A DNA stretch of 64,000 bases from Terasakiella brassicae (GCF_014641495.1 NZ_BMHV01000002.1:1-64000), one strand, 5' to 3'; counted from the stretch's first letter, positions 25,800 to 36,597 are shown. Notes: generated by a model from the letters alone, not told the origin. Numbers and translations are program-made.

Positions 25800-26858
25800 C
25801 TAGAAGCCGGTTGCTTTTCTCATCAGCGTTTCGATGGGGCCGCGTTTAAATCGCCGAGCATAAAAGTACGCATAGATAATCGCCACGGCACAGAAAAGCA
25901 AAGCTGCCGTGAGCACGCTTAAAACAGATTGCCCACCCAGCATGCCGAACGCCTCAAGCGTGCCCATACCGACAACAATATGCCCGATATAAAGCGATAA
26001 AGTCTGGCGACCTGCTGGCAGCAATATCCTGAGGATACCTAGCTTGTCCAAGCTCCTCGCACTTTTCAAACATAGGCCAACAACCAATGACGCGACACTG
26101 ATCCCCGCCGCAATATACAGGGGGAACGGCGGTACCGGCCCGGTTGCAAACAATAACAACAATTCAGGATCAGCCCCACGGAACAGGTTTGTGCAAAAAA
26201 AGGATAAGGTTTCAACACCCAAATATCCGAAAAACCCGAATACAATCAAAGCATTCTGCGTGTTTCTTTCCTTAAGGGACAAGCGGCTTAGAACAATTCC
26301 CCAAAGAAGAAAACTCAGCCACGGGAAAACAGGATGCCAGCCATTGAAAAAAAGATTGCGCACAAACCCGGCCAATGTCCAAAAATCAACGTAGTTATAA
26401 TCCGCCCAATTCCAACCCGCATCATAATCAAAAACCAAAAGCATGATGAAGAAGACAATATTTATAAGAACCATCAAGGTCAGTAAATACGGGGAAGAAA
26501 GGCGCAAACAAAAGACACCAAAAAGGAAATAAAAAGCGTAATAATGGAGAATATCAGCGTCAAATATCAGTGTGTTCAACAAACCGAGCACCAATAAAAA
26601 CAAAGCTCGTTTTATGGTGTCGATGACAGATTGAGTGCCCTTGTCATTTTTGACGGCCAACCCCAAACCAATACCGGCCAACACCACAAAAGTGGCCGCC
26701 GCACGTCCTTCTAAAGCCTTCACAAAGGCGTTTAGGAACCCAGCATCCGCCGGACCGTCCATCACCACATTAAAATTGACGATGACCATCCCGACAAACG
26801 CCACTAAACGCGCGATATCCAGCCCGTCGAGGCGTGAGTTTTCTTGAATGCCACCCAT
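25800..26858 (-). CDS. DUF418 / YeiB-like polytopic membrane protein
   Basis: A 352-aa membrane protein with about ten hydrophobic segments. The start RLDGLDIARLVAFVGMVIVNF is the signature of the heparan-alpha-glucosaminide N-acetyltransferase-like and DUF418 families, and GRAAATFVVLAGIGLGLA matches their second segment. The C-terminal part (AGRQTLSLYIGHI) fits DUF418. It may transfer acyl groups across the membrane; no substrate is known. The ATG is preceded by AAGGAG seven bases upstream. Confidence 0.82.
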   Translation of the reverse strand: MGGIQENSRLDGLDIARLVAFVGMVIVNFNVVMDGPADAGFLNAFVKALEGRAAATFVVLAGIGLGLAVKNDKGTQSVIDTIKRALFLLVLGLLNTLIFDADILHYYAFYFLFGVFCLRLSSPYLLTLMVLINIVFFIMLLVFDYDAGWNWADYNYVDFWTLAGFVRNLFFNGWHPVFPWLSFLLWGIVLSRLSLKERNTQNALIVFGFFGYLGVETLSFFCTNLFRGADPELLLLFATGPVPPFPLYIAAGISVASLVVGLCLKSARSLDKLGILRILLPAGRQTLSLYIGHIVVGMGTLEAFGMLGGQSVLSVLTAALLFCAVAIIYAYFYARRFKRGPIETLMRKATGF

Positions 26859-26919
26859 TTAAAATCTCCTTGAAACAGCATCCAAGTTTCGAATGACCTC
26901 TAAACCTAAGCAGGTGTCA

Positions 26920-27888
26920 TCAAAGCTTTTCCCCGACAGGAATATCAAACCCGCGCAAGAAACTTTGCGCATCGGTTGCACCTTTACCGCTGCGTTGCAC
27001 CTTCATCAAACGTAAAGACCCTTCTGCACAGGCAATCACCAGCCCGTCCGTATCCAGACGTGTCCCGGCCTCGCCCGATAGATCACATAACTCGGCTTCA
27101 ATTACCTTGATACGATCCTGCCCCACGCCAAACCATGTCCCCGGCCACGGGGTAAAGGCACGTATTTTGCGCTCAATCACCGTATTAGGCTGGGTCCAGT
27201 CAATGCGGCTTTCCTCTTTTTCCAATTTTTTGGCATAGGTCACGCCGTCTTGCGGCTGTGCTTGAGGTTTCGCATATCCCCCTTGCACCGCCCGCAAGGC
27301 TTCCAGTGTCAGTTTTGCGCTTTCCATCGCCAAACTATCATGCAGGGATTCCCCCGTTGTTGACGTTGTAATTGCAACCGGTTGGATCAGCAACATATCC
27401 CCTGTATCCAGACCTTCATCCATCTGCATAATTGTGACACCGGAAACATCGTCGCCCGCCTCGATCGCACGTTGGATCGGTGCCGCGCCGCGCCAGCGTG
27501 GCAAGATCGATGCATGGGCATTTAAACATCCATGAACGGGGGCGTCCAAAATCGCCTTGGGCAAAATCAATCCATAGGCCGCGACAACCGCACAATCAGC
27601 TTTCAAATCGGCAAAGGCCTGTTGTTCTTCTGCTGACTTCAAACTAACCGGCGTGCGCACTTCAATCCCTTGAGAGTCCGCATAGGCATGAACGGGGGTC
27701 AGTTGGACTTTTTGCCCGCGACCGCTTTTGCGCGGCGGCTGGCTGTAGACGCAAACCACATTGTGTCCGGCATCAATCAGGCCCGCTAAAATTGAGACAC
27801 TGAAATCCGGTGTCCCCATAAAGACCAGACGCATGGGTTTTTCTACTTTGAGAAATTCACTTTCAGTCATCGCCTTTATTTCCGACAC
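26920..27888 (-). CDS. fmt: Methionyl-tRNA formyltransferase
   Basis: A 322-aa enzyme that formylates initiator Met-tRNA using 10-formyl-THF. Visible: MRLVFMGTPDFSV start of the Rossmann domain, the catalytic LNAHASILPRWRGAAPIQRAI block (Asn, His and downstream Asp in LDTGDM), and the C-terminal OB domain (IRAFTPWPGTWF). A GTG at 27888 with GAGGG eight bases upstream gives an 18-residue N-terminal extension; ATG 27870 or the conserved MRLVF are alternatives. It follows def on the same strand (54-base gap), the usual def-fmt pair. Confidence 0.96.
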   Translation of the reverse strand: MSEIKAMTESEFLKVEKPMRLVFMGTPDFSVSILAGLIDAGHNVVCVYSQPPRKSGRGQKVQLTPVHAYADSQGIEVRTPVSLKSAEEQQAFADLKADCAVVAAYGLILPKAILDAPVHGCLNAHASILPRWRGAAPIQRAIEAGDDVSGVTIMQMDEGLDTGDMLLIQPVAITTSTTGESLHDSLAMESAKLTLEALRAVQGGYAKPQAQPQDGVTYAKKLEKEESRIDWTQPNTVIERKIRAFTPWPGTWFGVGQDRIKVIEAELCDLSGEAGTRLDTDGLVIACAEGSLRLMKVQRSGKGATDAQSFLRGFDIPVGEKL

Positions 27889-27941
27889 GCTGTCGGCCCT
27901 CTTTTGCGTCTATATCTTTCGGGAACCTTTTAACGGATAGA

Positions 27942-28451
27942 TCAATCCGCTTTTTTCATTTTAGTCAACTTGCGCATAATCATAGACCGCTTAATGCGTG
28001 AAATATGATCAATAAACAAGGTGCCTTCCAAATGATCGATTTCATGCTGAACGCATGTCGCCAGCAACCCGTCAGCATCAATTTCATGGGCTGTGCCGTT
28101 TTCATCAAGATATTTGACTTTGACGCGTTCAGGACGTTCGACTTCACTAAAGCTTTTTGGAACAGACAGACAGCCTTCTTCGTAGATACCCGTCTCATCG
28201 GATGCCCACAGAATTTCAGGATTAATCATTTTCACCGGGGCAGGTTCTTCGTCATCGCCCGCCACATCAATCACGATGACGCGCTTAAGCACACCGACCT
28301 GTGGTGCGGCCAAACCGATCCCCGGTGCGTCATACATGGTGTCCAGCATGTCATCCAACAGGGTGCGGATTTCATCGGTGACTTCTTCGACCGGGTCCGC
28401 CTTTTTCTTCAGGACCGGATCCGGTGCGGTCAAAATATCCAAAATAGCCAC
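27942..28451 (-). CDS. def: Peptide deformylase
   Basis: A 169-aa metalloenzyme that removes the formyl group from nascent proteins. All three motifs are present: GIGLAAPQVG, EGCLSVP (metal Cys) and QHEIDHLEG (two metal His and catalytic Glu). It uses a GTG start (VAILDILTAPDP...), and lies directly upstream of fmt, completing the formylation cycle in one operon. Confidence 0.97.
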   Translation of the reverse strand: MAILDILTAPDPVLKKKADPVEEVTDEIRTLLDDMLDTMYDAPGIGLAAPQVGVLKRVIVIDVAGDDEEPAPVKMINPEILWASDETGIYEEGCLSVPKSFSEVERPERVKVKYLDENGTAHEIDADGLLATCVQHEIDHLEGTLFIDHISRIKRSMIMRKLTKMKKAD

Positions 28452-28520
28452 GGCGTAACTCTTACTTCTTTTAATTCCATAGATGATCAGGACATAAGAG
28501 GATATGATGCCTAGGTCAAG

Positions 28521-29162
28521 TTAAAGCGGGCCAAACTCGCCTGTTTTGCGGTCAAAAGCCGTCAAAGTGCCGCTTTCAATGTCGAAATGCAGACCATAAA
28601 TTTTCAAAGTCTTGTTTTCCACCCGTTCCTTGATGAAACCAAATTCCATCAGGTTGTTCATGGAATTTACAATAGACGCTTTTTCAATTTCTTCAGGGAT
28701 ACGGTGACCCGCCTTGATCGATTCTGCACAACATCCCGGATTTTCAAAGGTGTTATGCACCATGCCGATCCAGTGATGGACAAAGTCTGTTCCCAAGGCT
28801 TCCTTATTATTTTCTGTATCGATGGCGGCTTGAATCGCCCCGCAATGGGCGTGCCCCATGATCATAATATTTTCGACCTTCAGGACCTTCACACCATATT
28901 CCAGCGCCGAGCTCACCCCGTGATGATGAGTATCTTTTTCATAAGGTGGAACCAGATTGCCGACATTACGCACCGCGAAAATTTCACCCGGTCCAATCTG
29001 CATGATAATCGACGGGTCAACCCGTGAATCAGAGCACGAAATCAACAATGTTTTTGGATGCTGTCCGTTTTCGACCAAATCATTAAAGGTATCGATATGT
29101 TCCAGATAATAACCATCGAGGAACTTTTTATATCCCTCTTTCAGCTTCTTCACAGCTTCCAT
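28521..29162 (-). CDS. Beta-class carbonic anhydrase
   Basis: A 213-aa zinc enzyme interconverting CO2 and bicarbonate. Zinc ligands and the catalytic Asp-Arg pair are visible in LISCSDSRVDP and MGHAHCGAI. The protein belongs to the common bacterial beta type that supplies bicarbonate to carboxylases. ATG 29162 has AGGG eight bases upstream and is preferred over a start 48 bases earlier. It is a single gene between def and a small lipoprotein gene. Confidence 0.95.
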   Translation of the reverse strand: MEAVKKLKEGYKKFLDGYYLEHIDTFNDLVENGQHPKTLLISCSDSRVDPSIIMQIGPGEIFAVRNVGNLVPPYEKDTHHHGVSSALEYGVKVLKVENIMIMGHAHCGAIQAAIDTENNKEALGTDFVHHWIGMVHNTFENPGCCAESIKAGHRIPEEIEKASIVNSMNNLMEFGFIKERVENKTLKIYGLHFDIESGTLTAFDRKTGEFGPL

Positions 29163-29304
29163 TGCTTTAACCCTGATATATCCGATTAATGTCTGTAAAA
29201 ATGTAGTCAATTACAAAAGCAGGTCAAGTGCAAATAATGGTATTTCGGTATTACAATGCAAATTAATTTAAAGAGCACAGGAAATTAATCGTACTTCGCC
29301 TAAA

Positions 29305-29616
29305 TCATTTGCAAAGATAAGCCATACCATGCGCTGACGTACTACCATGCCCACCGACAAACTGCCCCCATACGATATGCGTTGCCCCCATTTCCCCAGC
29401 TTTATTTAAAGCCTGATTTCGTGCATTTGTTGTTCCTTGCTCAACAAAAAGACCGTACAAAGATGACACCCCATGCACATCTCCAAGCAAAGTGCATTCC
29501 TCGACATCTTTCTGCGCCGCCACAACAACACCGTAATCAATTGGCTTTATATTCGTCGAAGTTTCACAAGCATTTAAAGACATTAATACAGACACTGCGA
29601 ACACAACTTTTTTCAT
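29305..29616 (-). CDS. Small lipoprotein, DUF4156-like
   Basis: A 103-aa predicted lipoprotein: signal peptide KKVVFAVSVLMSLNAC with a lipobox ending at C16-17. The mature part has the DUF4156-like pattern with a conserved Cys in ECTLLGDVHG, ARNQALNKAGEMGATHIVWG and a second Cys near the C-terminus (YLCK). This resembles the outer-membrane stress sensor RcsF fold group; the function is unknown. ATG 29616 follows AAAGGG at eight bases. Confidence 0.75.
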   Translation of the reverse strand: MKKVVFAVSVLMSLNACETSTNIKPIDYGVVVAAQKDVEECTLLGDVHGVSSLYGLFVEQGTTNARNQALNKAGEMGATHIVWGQFVGGHGSTSAHGMAYLCK

Positions 29617-29706
29617 TCTTTTGGCCCTTTTATAAAATCTATTATCCGGTTCTATCGTAAACATAAATTAACTTTAAAAAATCGTAAAACCTAAAGATTT
29701 ATTCTA

Positions 29707-30561
29707 TTAAATAAATTCACTTTCCGCATAACCTTGGGCAAATAACAGGCTGCGCAGGTTGCTATACTGGATATTATGGCGCGCTTTTTCCACCACGGAA
29801 GGTTTTGCATGATAGGCCACGCCCAGTCCCGCTTCCAATAACATCGGCAAATCGTTGGCCCCATCGCCGACAGCCACAGCGTCATCCACAGAAAGCCCCT
29901 GTTCCTGACAAAGTGATTGCAGATACGCAAGCTTACTGTCTTTGGTCACGATCGGATCCATGACGTTTCCTGTCAAAACTCCATCGATAATTTCCATATT
30001 ATTTCCGGCATTGAAATCAAAGCCGACATCGCCTGCCACCCGTGATGTAAAAAAGGTGAAACCACCGGATACAAGGGCGCAATAAGCCCCGTTTGCTTTC
30101 ATGGTTGCGACCAGTTCTTTTGCCCCCGGATTCAGACGAACCAAGCCCATTGCTTCTTCTAAAAAGCTTTCAGATAAGCCTTTCAACATCGAAACGCGTT
30201 CGCGCAAAGCTTCGCGAAAGGGAATTTCGCCGTTCATCGCGCGTGTGGTAATTTCGGCAACCTGTTCTTTCAGTCCGGCGAATTCCGCCAAATCGTCCAG
30301 CGTTTCCCCCGCCACGATGGTGGAATCCATATCCGCGATTAGCAGCTTTTTCTTACGTCCCTGCGCTTTTTGAAAAATCACATCAACTTGCGTGAATTTA
30401 GACCGAAGATCATTGAGATGGACGACTTCTGAAATCTCAACATCGTAGGCTTCCCCTTCTGACAAACAGACCGGCTTTGCATTCGGCAGATGTTTGAGAA
30501 TCTGCTCCGGCGTAATTTGTTGCTTTTCAGGGTTTGCAATAAAAGTCAGAACATAGGACAT
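29707..30561 (-). CDS. serB: Phosphoserine phosphatase
   Basis: A HAD-superfamily enzyme (284 aa) for the last step of serine synthesis. HAD motif I is LLIADMDSTIV, motif II is ALVSGGFTFF, and motif III/IV is AVGDGANDLPML. The N-terminal ~75 residues form an ACT-like region. It is divergent from miaA with only a short shared promoter region. Confidence 0.95.
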   Translation of the reverse strand: MSYVLTFIANPEKQQITPEQILKHLPNAKPVCLSEGEAYDVEISEVVHLNDLRSKFTQVDVIFQKAQGRKKKLLIADMDSTIVAGETLDDLAEFAGLKEQVAEITTRAMNGEIPFREALRERVSMLKGLSESFLEEAMGLVRLNPGAKELVATMKANGAYCALVSGGFTFFTSRVAGDVGFDFNAGNNMEIIDGVLTGNVMDPIVTKDSKLAYLQSLCQEQGLSVDDAVAVGDGANDLPMLLEAGLGVAYHAKPSVVEKARHNIQYSNLRSLLFAQGYAESEFI

Positions 30562-30624
30562 TAGGGTACGAGCCGTAGAGTTTTGCGGTGCGCCATTTTA
30601 TGCCAGAGGAAACCAAGAAAGTCT

Positions 30625-31581
30625 ATGCCAACCGTTACGAAAAATCAGGTTGTTGTCATCGCCGGTCCCACCGCCAGCGGAAAGTCGGCCCTTGCGTTGG
30701 ATGTCGCCACTGAATTTAATGGTGTCATCATCAACGCCGATTCCATGCAAATATATAAAGGAATCCCGATCGTCACTGCCTGTCCAAGTCCAGAAGACGA
30801 AGCACGTATCCCCCATCGCCTGTATCAAATTATGGACCCGGCAGAAACCTGTTCCGCCGGATATTGGGAAAAGCTCTGTGTTACGGAAATTGAAAAGGCA
30901 TGGGCAGAAAATAAACTGCCCATCGTCACAGGCGGAACCGGACTATATATTAAGACTTTGGTGGAAGGTATTTCCCAACTGCCCGCCATCCCCGATGAAA
31001 TCCGAAACGACATCCGTCAACGCGGCGACCAGTTGGGGGTCGAGGCCCTTTATGCTGAATTGCAAGCCAAAGACCCGGAAATGGCCGCGCGCCTGAAGCC
31101 GCGCGATATGCAGCGAATCTGCCGCGCATTGGAAGTTTTGGAAAGCACCGGCAAATCACTGGCCCAATTACAACGTGACATAAAACCCACACCCACACTG
31201 AACGCCCGCTTCGAAAGCCATGTGGTTATGCCGCCGCGCGATATTCTTTATGCCCGTTGTGACCAGCGCTTTGACTTGATGATGGAACAGGGCGCGGTTG
31301 AAGAAATCACCGCCTTTGCCAAGCTTGAACTGGATCCGAAAGTCCCGGCAATGAAAGCACTTGGTGTCCCCGAACTGTTGTCTTACGTGCGCCATGAATG
31401 CACCCTGGGTGAGGCGCGAAGCCAGGCCCAAATGCAGACAAGACGGTTTGCAAAACGTCAATGCACCTGGTTTCGGAATCAGATTTCTGCGGTAGAAATT
31501 CACAATACGCAATATTCGGAAAGTTTGCGCGACGAAATTTATAATAAAATTCGTCATTTTTTGTTGACCCCAGACAGTTGA
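30625..31581 (+). CDS. miaA: tRNA dimethylallyltransferase
   Basis: A 318-aa enzyme adding the isopentenyl group to A37 of UNN-decoding tRNAs. P-loop VIAGPTASGKSALALDVA, DSMQIYKG, TGGTGLYIKTLVEG and the C-terminal QTRRFAKRQCTWFRNQ are all present. ATG 30625 is used because it sits just before the P-loop; a start 42 bases upstream is possible. It lies directly upstream of the ilv cluster, separated by about 100 bases that include an inverted repeat. Confidence 0.96.
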   Translation: MPTVTKNQVVVIAGPTASGKSALALDVATEFNGVIINADSMQIYKGIPIVTACPSPEDEARIPHRLYQIMDPAETCSAGYWEKLCVTEIEKAWAENKLPIVTGGTGLYIKTLVEGISQLPAIPDEIRNDIRQRGDQLGVEALYAELQAKDPEMAARLKPRDMQRICRALEVLESTGKSLAQLQRDIKPTPTLNARFESHVVMPPRDILYARCDQRFDLMMEQGAVEEITAFAKLELDPKVPAMKALGVPELLSYVRHECTLGEARSQAQMQTRRFAKRQCTWFRNQISAVEIHNTQYSESLRDEIYNKIRHFLLTPDS

Positions 31582-31591
31582 CCCATTAGTT

Positions 31592-31612
31592 TGCGCAGCT
31601 CGAACCTGCGCA
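31592..31612. repeat. Inverted repeat between miaA and ilvB
   Basis: TGCGCAG (31592-31598) and CTGCGCA (31606-31612) form a 7-bp perfect stem with a 7-base loop. It lies just after miaA and about 70 bases before ilvB. A T-run appears only 10 bases later, so it may be a weak miaA terminator or part of the ilvB leader. Confidence 0.35.
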
Positions 31613-31682
31613 GCACTTGCGCGGGAGTTTTTGTGTCTTAAAAACGGGCACAAGAAAATTCGTTGAGACGGAGGATTATTGC

Positions 31683-33464
31683 ATGTCCACGAAACAAATG
31701 ACCGGTTCTGAAATCATCATCCAAGCTTTGAAAGATCAAGGTGTGGATGTGATGTTTGGGCTACCGGGTGGCGTGCTTCTTCCGCTGTATGACGCACTGT
31801 TCAAACAAAACGGTCTCCGCCACATTCTGGTGAAGCACGAACAGGCTGCTGTCCACGCTGCGGAAGGGTATGCACGCTCTACCGGGAAAGTGGGAACAGT
31901 CCTAGTGACTTCTGGTCCCGGTGCGACCAACACCGTGACGGGCCTTGTTGATGCCATGATGGACAGCGTACCGCTGGTCTGCCTGACCGGGCAGGTCCCG
32001 TCCAGCCTGATCGGCAACGATGCCTTTCAGGAAGCTGATATCACCGGGATCACACGCGGCGTCACCAAACACAACTATCTTGTTAAAGATGTAAATGAAT
32101 TGGGCCGTATTCTGCACGAAGCCTATTATGTTGCGCGTTCCGGTCGTCCCGGCCCTGTTTTGGTGGATATTCCCAAGGATGTTCTGCTGGCCCTTGGCAA
32201 TTATACGACACCGGGTAAAAACACGGCGGTTGAACACCGTTCTTACAAACCGCAAGTCAAGGGCGATACGGCGGCGATCAAACAAGCCATTGATTTGATC
32301 AAAAACGCAAAACGCCCCCTGTTTTACGGCGGCGGCGGGATCGTCAATTCCGGCGATGCAGCCTGCACATTGTTCAGCCAACTGGTGAAAATGACCGGCA
32401 TTCCCTGTTCCCTGACCTTGATGGGTCTGGGCGCTTTTCCGGGGTCCGATGACCAGTTCCTCGGGATGATGGGGATGCATGGCACGTACGAAGCCAACCT
32501 TGCCATGCATGACTGCGATGTGATGATCAATATCGGGGCGCGTTTTGACGACCGTGTTACCGGCGCGTTGGATAAATTCTCGCCGGGATCCAAGAAAATT
32601 CATGTGGATATCGACCCCAGTTCGATCAACAAAAACATTATCGTGGACGTGCCGATCATCGGCGATGTTGCCCATGTTTTGGAAGAATTGATCAAATACT
32701 GGAAAGCCGATCAAGCACAGGTCAACGCCAAAGCGTTGGATAAATGGTGGAAACAAATCAATGAATGGCGCAAAGTTGACAGCCTGAAATACACCAAATC
32801 CAATAAAGTCATTAAGCCGCAATATGCCTTGGAACGTATCCGTGATCTGGCAAAAGACACAGGTAAAGACACCTACTATACGACCGAAGTTGGCCAACAC
32901 CAGATGTGGGCGGCACAACATTTGTGCTTTGAAAAACCCAAACGCTGGATGACTTCTGGCGGTCTGGGCACAATGGGATATGGTTTCCCGTCTGCGATGG
33001 GTGTTCAAACCGCACATCCCGATGCCTTGGTTATCGCCATTGCCGGGGACGGCTCTTTCCAGATGAACCTGCAGGAAATCGCCACCTTAATGGCCTATCG
33101 CCTGCCGGTGAAATGTTTCATCCTCAATAACAAATTTCTCGGGATGGTTCGCCAATGGCAGGAAATGTTCCACGGTGAACGCTATTCTGAAAGCCATATC
33201 GACGTTCAACCCGATTTTGTCAAACTGGCCGAAGCCTATGGTGCAACCGGCCTGCGCGCGACCACACCGGGTGAACTGGATGACGTGATCAAGCAAGCCT
33301 TTGCTTCGGATCTGCCGACCATCATCGACATTCTGGTGGATGCAGAAGAAAACGTTTTCCCGATGATCCCGTCCGGTGCGGCCCATAATGAAATCATTCT
33401 CGGCCCTGAGGATTCTCAATCCAGCGAAAACGGCGGCAGCGTCGAATCCGGTGTTCTGGTTTAA
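31683..33464 (+). CDS. ilvB: Acetolactate synthase, large catalytic subunit
   Basis: A 593-aa ThDP enzyme that starts valine/leucine and isoleucine synthesis. It has VKHEQAAVHAAEGYARSTG with the catalytic Glu, the FAD-binding middle domain (GARFDDRVTG), and the ThDP motif IAGDGSFQMNLQEIATLMAYRLPVK...NN. ATG 31683 is preceded by GGAGG at eight bases. It heads ilvB-ilvN-ilvC; the small-subunit gene follows 18 bases later. The organism's branched-chain synthesis genes are clustered here with leuA 2 kb further on. Confidence 0.96.
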   Translation: MSTKQMTGSEIIIQALKDQGVDVMFGLPGGVLLPLYDALFKQNGLRHILVKHEQAAVHAAEGYARSTGKVGTVLVTSGPGATNTVTGLVDAMMDSVPLVCLTGQVPSSLIGNDAFQEADITGITRGVTKHNYLVKDVNELGRILHEAYYVARSGRPGPVLVDIPKDVLLALGNYTTPGKNTAVEHRSYKPQVKGDTAAIKQAIDLIKNAKRPLFYGGGGIVNSGDAACTLFSQLVKMTGIPCSLTLMGLGAFPGSDDQFLGMMGMHGTYEANLAMHDCDVMINIGARFDDRVTGALDKFSPGSKKIHVDIDPSSINKNIIVDVPIIGDVAHVLEELIKYWKADQAQVNAKALDKWWKQINEWRKVDSLKYTKSNKVIKPQYALERIRDLAKDTGKDTYYTTEVGQHQMWAAQHLCFEKPKRWMTSGGLGTMGYGFPSAMGVQTAHPDALVIAIAGDGSFQMNLQEIATLMAYRLPVKCFILNNKFLGMVRQWQEMFHGERYSESHIDVQPDFVKLAEAYGATGLRATTPGELDDVIKQAFASDLPTIIDILVDAEENVFPMIPSGAAHNEIILGPEDSQSSENGGSVESGVLV

Positions 33465-33482
33465 AGCTTAGGAGTAATAAAA

Positions 33483-34001
33483 ATGACCAATAATGACAAA
33501 GATGACCTCCTACGCCACACGGTTTCCGTTCTTGTGGACAACGAATCCGGTGTTCTGGCCCGCGTTGTGGGCCTGTTTTCCGGTCGGGGGTACAACATTG
33601 ACAGCCTGACCGTGGCCGAAGTCGACCATGTGGATAATTTGTCAAAGATTACAATCGTTACCAGCGGTACGCGCCAAGTGATCGAACAGATCAAAGCGCA
33701 GCTGGATCGCCTTGTTCCTGTGCGCAAGGTCGTCGATCTCACCATCGACGGCCCCAGTGTGGAACGTGAAATGGCGTTGGTAAAGGTTGCAGGCGAGGGG
33801 GAACATCGTGTAGAAGCTTTGCGTATTGCCGATATTTTCCGCGCGCGCGTTATCGACAGCTCGAATTCTTCCTTCGTGTTCGAAGTGTTCGGTAAAGCCG
33901 GCAAAGTCGATGCGTTTATTAAACTGATGGAGCCATTGGGGCTGGTTGACGTTTCACGTACCGGTGTCGTGGCAATTTCTCGCGGAGCCCAAGGGCTCTA
34001 A
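33483..34001 (+). CDS. ilvN: Acetolactate synthase, small regulatory subunit
   Basis: A 172-aa valine-sensing subunit: an ACT domain (HTVSVLVDNESGVLARVVGLFSGRGYNIDSLTVAEVDH), the NLSKITIVTSG strand, and a C-terminal domain (residues about 85-165) that activates the large subunit. AGGAG lies eight bases before the ATG. It follows ilvB by 18 bases. Confidence 0.96.
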   Translation: MTNNDKDDLLRHTVSVLVDNESGVLARVVGLFSGRGYNIDSLTVAEVDHVDNLSKITIVTSGTRQVIEQIKAQLDRLVPVRKVVDLTIDGPSVEREMALVKVAGEGEHRVEALRIADIFRARVIDSSNSSFVFEVFGKAGKVDAFIKLMEPLGLVDVSRTGVVAISRGAQGL

Positions 34002-34032
34002 GGGAAGCGTCTAAATTTTTATTGTCTTATAG

Positions 34033-35070
<1,038 letters not shown>

Positions 35071-35131
35071 GCCTTCGGGTTTAGAACGCGTAGCTCCACT
35101 TTGGTGAGAGCATTGCACGCACTGCAAGAAG

Positions 35132-35165
35132 AAAGAGGTCCGATATCTGTCGGACCTCTTTTTTT
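35132..35165 (+). terminator. Rho-independent terminator of the ilv operon
   Basis: A perfect 12-bp stem (35132-35143 with 35150-35161) around AGAGGTCCGA with a 6-base loop and an uninterrupted T-run of 7. It lies 62 bases after ilvC. Confidence 0.93.
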
Positions 35166-35288
35166 GTTCGCCTTTTTCATCTCGTTTAATTCGATAATAT
35201 CGAAGTTATCCTTTGATTTTATTCGTTTGATAGAACCGTAGCTTTTCTCGTAGATAATCGCGATTGAAACCTTTTTCCGGTAGGCCCC

Positions 35289-36275
35289 ATGTCGCGACAT
35301 TCTGCCTTTATGCGTTTGGATTTTGCCCTTGGTATGTTGGAAGAAGGCGATCTGGATGCCGCCATCGAAGCCGCCTTGGCCGCCATTGATGCCCTGCCCA
35401 ACGAAGCGCAATTCCATTTTGTGCTGGGGGAACTTTATGAAAAAACAAAAGCACCTGAAAAAGCCATTGCCGCCTATCAACAAGCCTTGATTTTGCAGGA
35501 TCAGGATCATCTAGGTGCAGGGGTACGCCTGTCTTTACTGGGCGCTGGTGAACAAATGCAGCGCCTGCCTGCCGATTATGTCGAAGCCCTGTTTGACGAT
35601 TACGCCCCCCGCTTTGAGAAAAACCTGCTCAAGCACTTGTCCTATCAGGCACCGGAGCAGGTTTTCAATCTGTTATTTACCCATCTTGCCAAAATGCCCC
35701 GCAAACCGCATGTCCTTGATCTGGGCTGTGGCACCGGCTTGGCCGGACAACATATCCACCCCATTGCGGGTCGTCTGGAAGGCATTGATCTTTCGAAAAA
35801 AATGTTGAAGCAGGCCGAAAAGAAAAAAATATATAACCGCTTGCAACAAGGCGATATCCTTGCAGAAGTTTCTGAAAACGCACCGCGTTTCGATCTGGTT
35901 ATCGCCTGTGATGTGTTTAACTATCTTGGGGATCTCAGTGCTGTTTTTCAGCGGACTGTACAACGCCTGCGCCCCGGTGGTTTTCTGGCCTTCAGTGTGG
36001 AAAGTTCCGGTTTTGACCCGGCCTGTGAAAGTTTTAACCTGAATCACACGCAGCGTTTTATCCACAATCGGCAAACTGTGCGCAATTGGTTATCGGCCAG
36101 CGGGTTTCATATCATCGAAGAACGCTTCGTTCCCATTCGCACGGAAAATGGCGAACCTGTAGAAGGCCATCTCGTCCTCGCCCGGCTGAAAACACAACTC
36201 TCAACAAAATTGTCCCCGTTTCCGGTGGAAGAAACAGAAACGGCCCGACAGCACATTGCCATCGAGCCGATGTAA
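35289..36275 (+). CDS. TPR-methyltransferase fusion protein
   Basis: A 328-aa protein. Residues about 8-75 form two TPR-like helical pairs (LDFALGMLEEGDLDAAIEAAL; AQFHFVLGELYEKTKAPEKA). Then comes a class I SAM-dependent methyltransferase with motif I VLDLGCGTGLAGQ (about residue 140), GIDLSKKML as motif II, and DVFNYLGDL. The last 30 residues are a Thr/Glu-rich tail. Similar TPR-methyltransferases act on proteins or small molecules; the substrate is unknown. It is monocistronic, downstream of the ilv terminator and convergent with the yjfB-like gene. Confidence 0.86.
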   Translation: MSRHSAFMRLDFALGMLEEGDLDAAIEAALAAIDALPNEAQFHFVLGELYEKTKAPEKAIAAYQQALILQDQDHLGAGVRLSLLGAGEQMQRLPADYVEALFDDYAPRFEKNLLKHLSYQAPEQVFNLLFTHLAKMPRKPHVLDLGCGTGLAGQHIHPIAGRLEGIDLSKKMLKQAEKKKIYNRLQQGDILAEVSENAPRFDLVIACDVFNYLGDLSAVFQRTVQRLRPGGFLAFSVESSGFDPACESFNLNHTQRFIHNRQTVRNWLSASGFHIIEERFVPIRTENGEPVEGHLVLARLKTQLSTKLSPFPVEETETARQHIAIEPM

Positions 36276-36295
36276 CCCATTGAAATTGTATAGCC

Positions 36296-36493
36296 TTAGG
36301 CGAGGATATTAATCCCGCCCCGTGCAGCAGCGGCGGCAGAGGCTTTCGCCTGCTCGCTCACTTGTTCCACAAGTGTTGCAGCGGCAGCGGTCTGGCTTTC
36401 AATCGCCTGTCGCGTCATCGCGATACTGGCTTCCTGATTATTCGAAGCTTTTTGCATCGCCATGGCAGTCGCGGCAAGTCCGGTAATGTCCAT
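36296..36493 (-). CDS. YjfB-like putative motility protein
   Basis: A 65-aa helical protein with the YjfB family pattern: MDITGLAATAMAMQKASNNQEASIAM, then ESQTAAAATLVEQV and an alanine-rich tail. YjfB proteins are of unknown function but are linked to motility loci in Gram-positives and flagellated alphaproteobacteria. AGGA lies nine bases upstream of the ATG. It is a single small gene, convergent with the methyltransferase. The long hairpin upstream (36598-36658) may belong to its leader or to a separate RNA. Confidence 0.72.
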   Translation of the reverse strand: MDITGLAATAMAMQKASNNQEASIAMTRQAIESQTAAAATLVEQVSEQAKASAAAAARGGINILA

Positions 36494-36597
36494 GTTTCAA
36501 CGTCCTTCTATCGTTTAAAACGCACTTCTGTCGTCTACCACAACAGTAAAACACCGATTGGTCGGAGAGTCAATTTTTTGCGGGGATTGAACAACTC

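Noticed and set aside
31902-33017. 371-codon open frame antisense to ilvB
   Set aside because: Long antisense frames arise here from codon bias on the real gene; no ribosome site and no recognisable domain.
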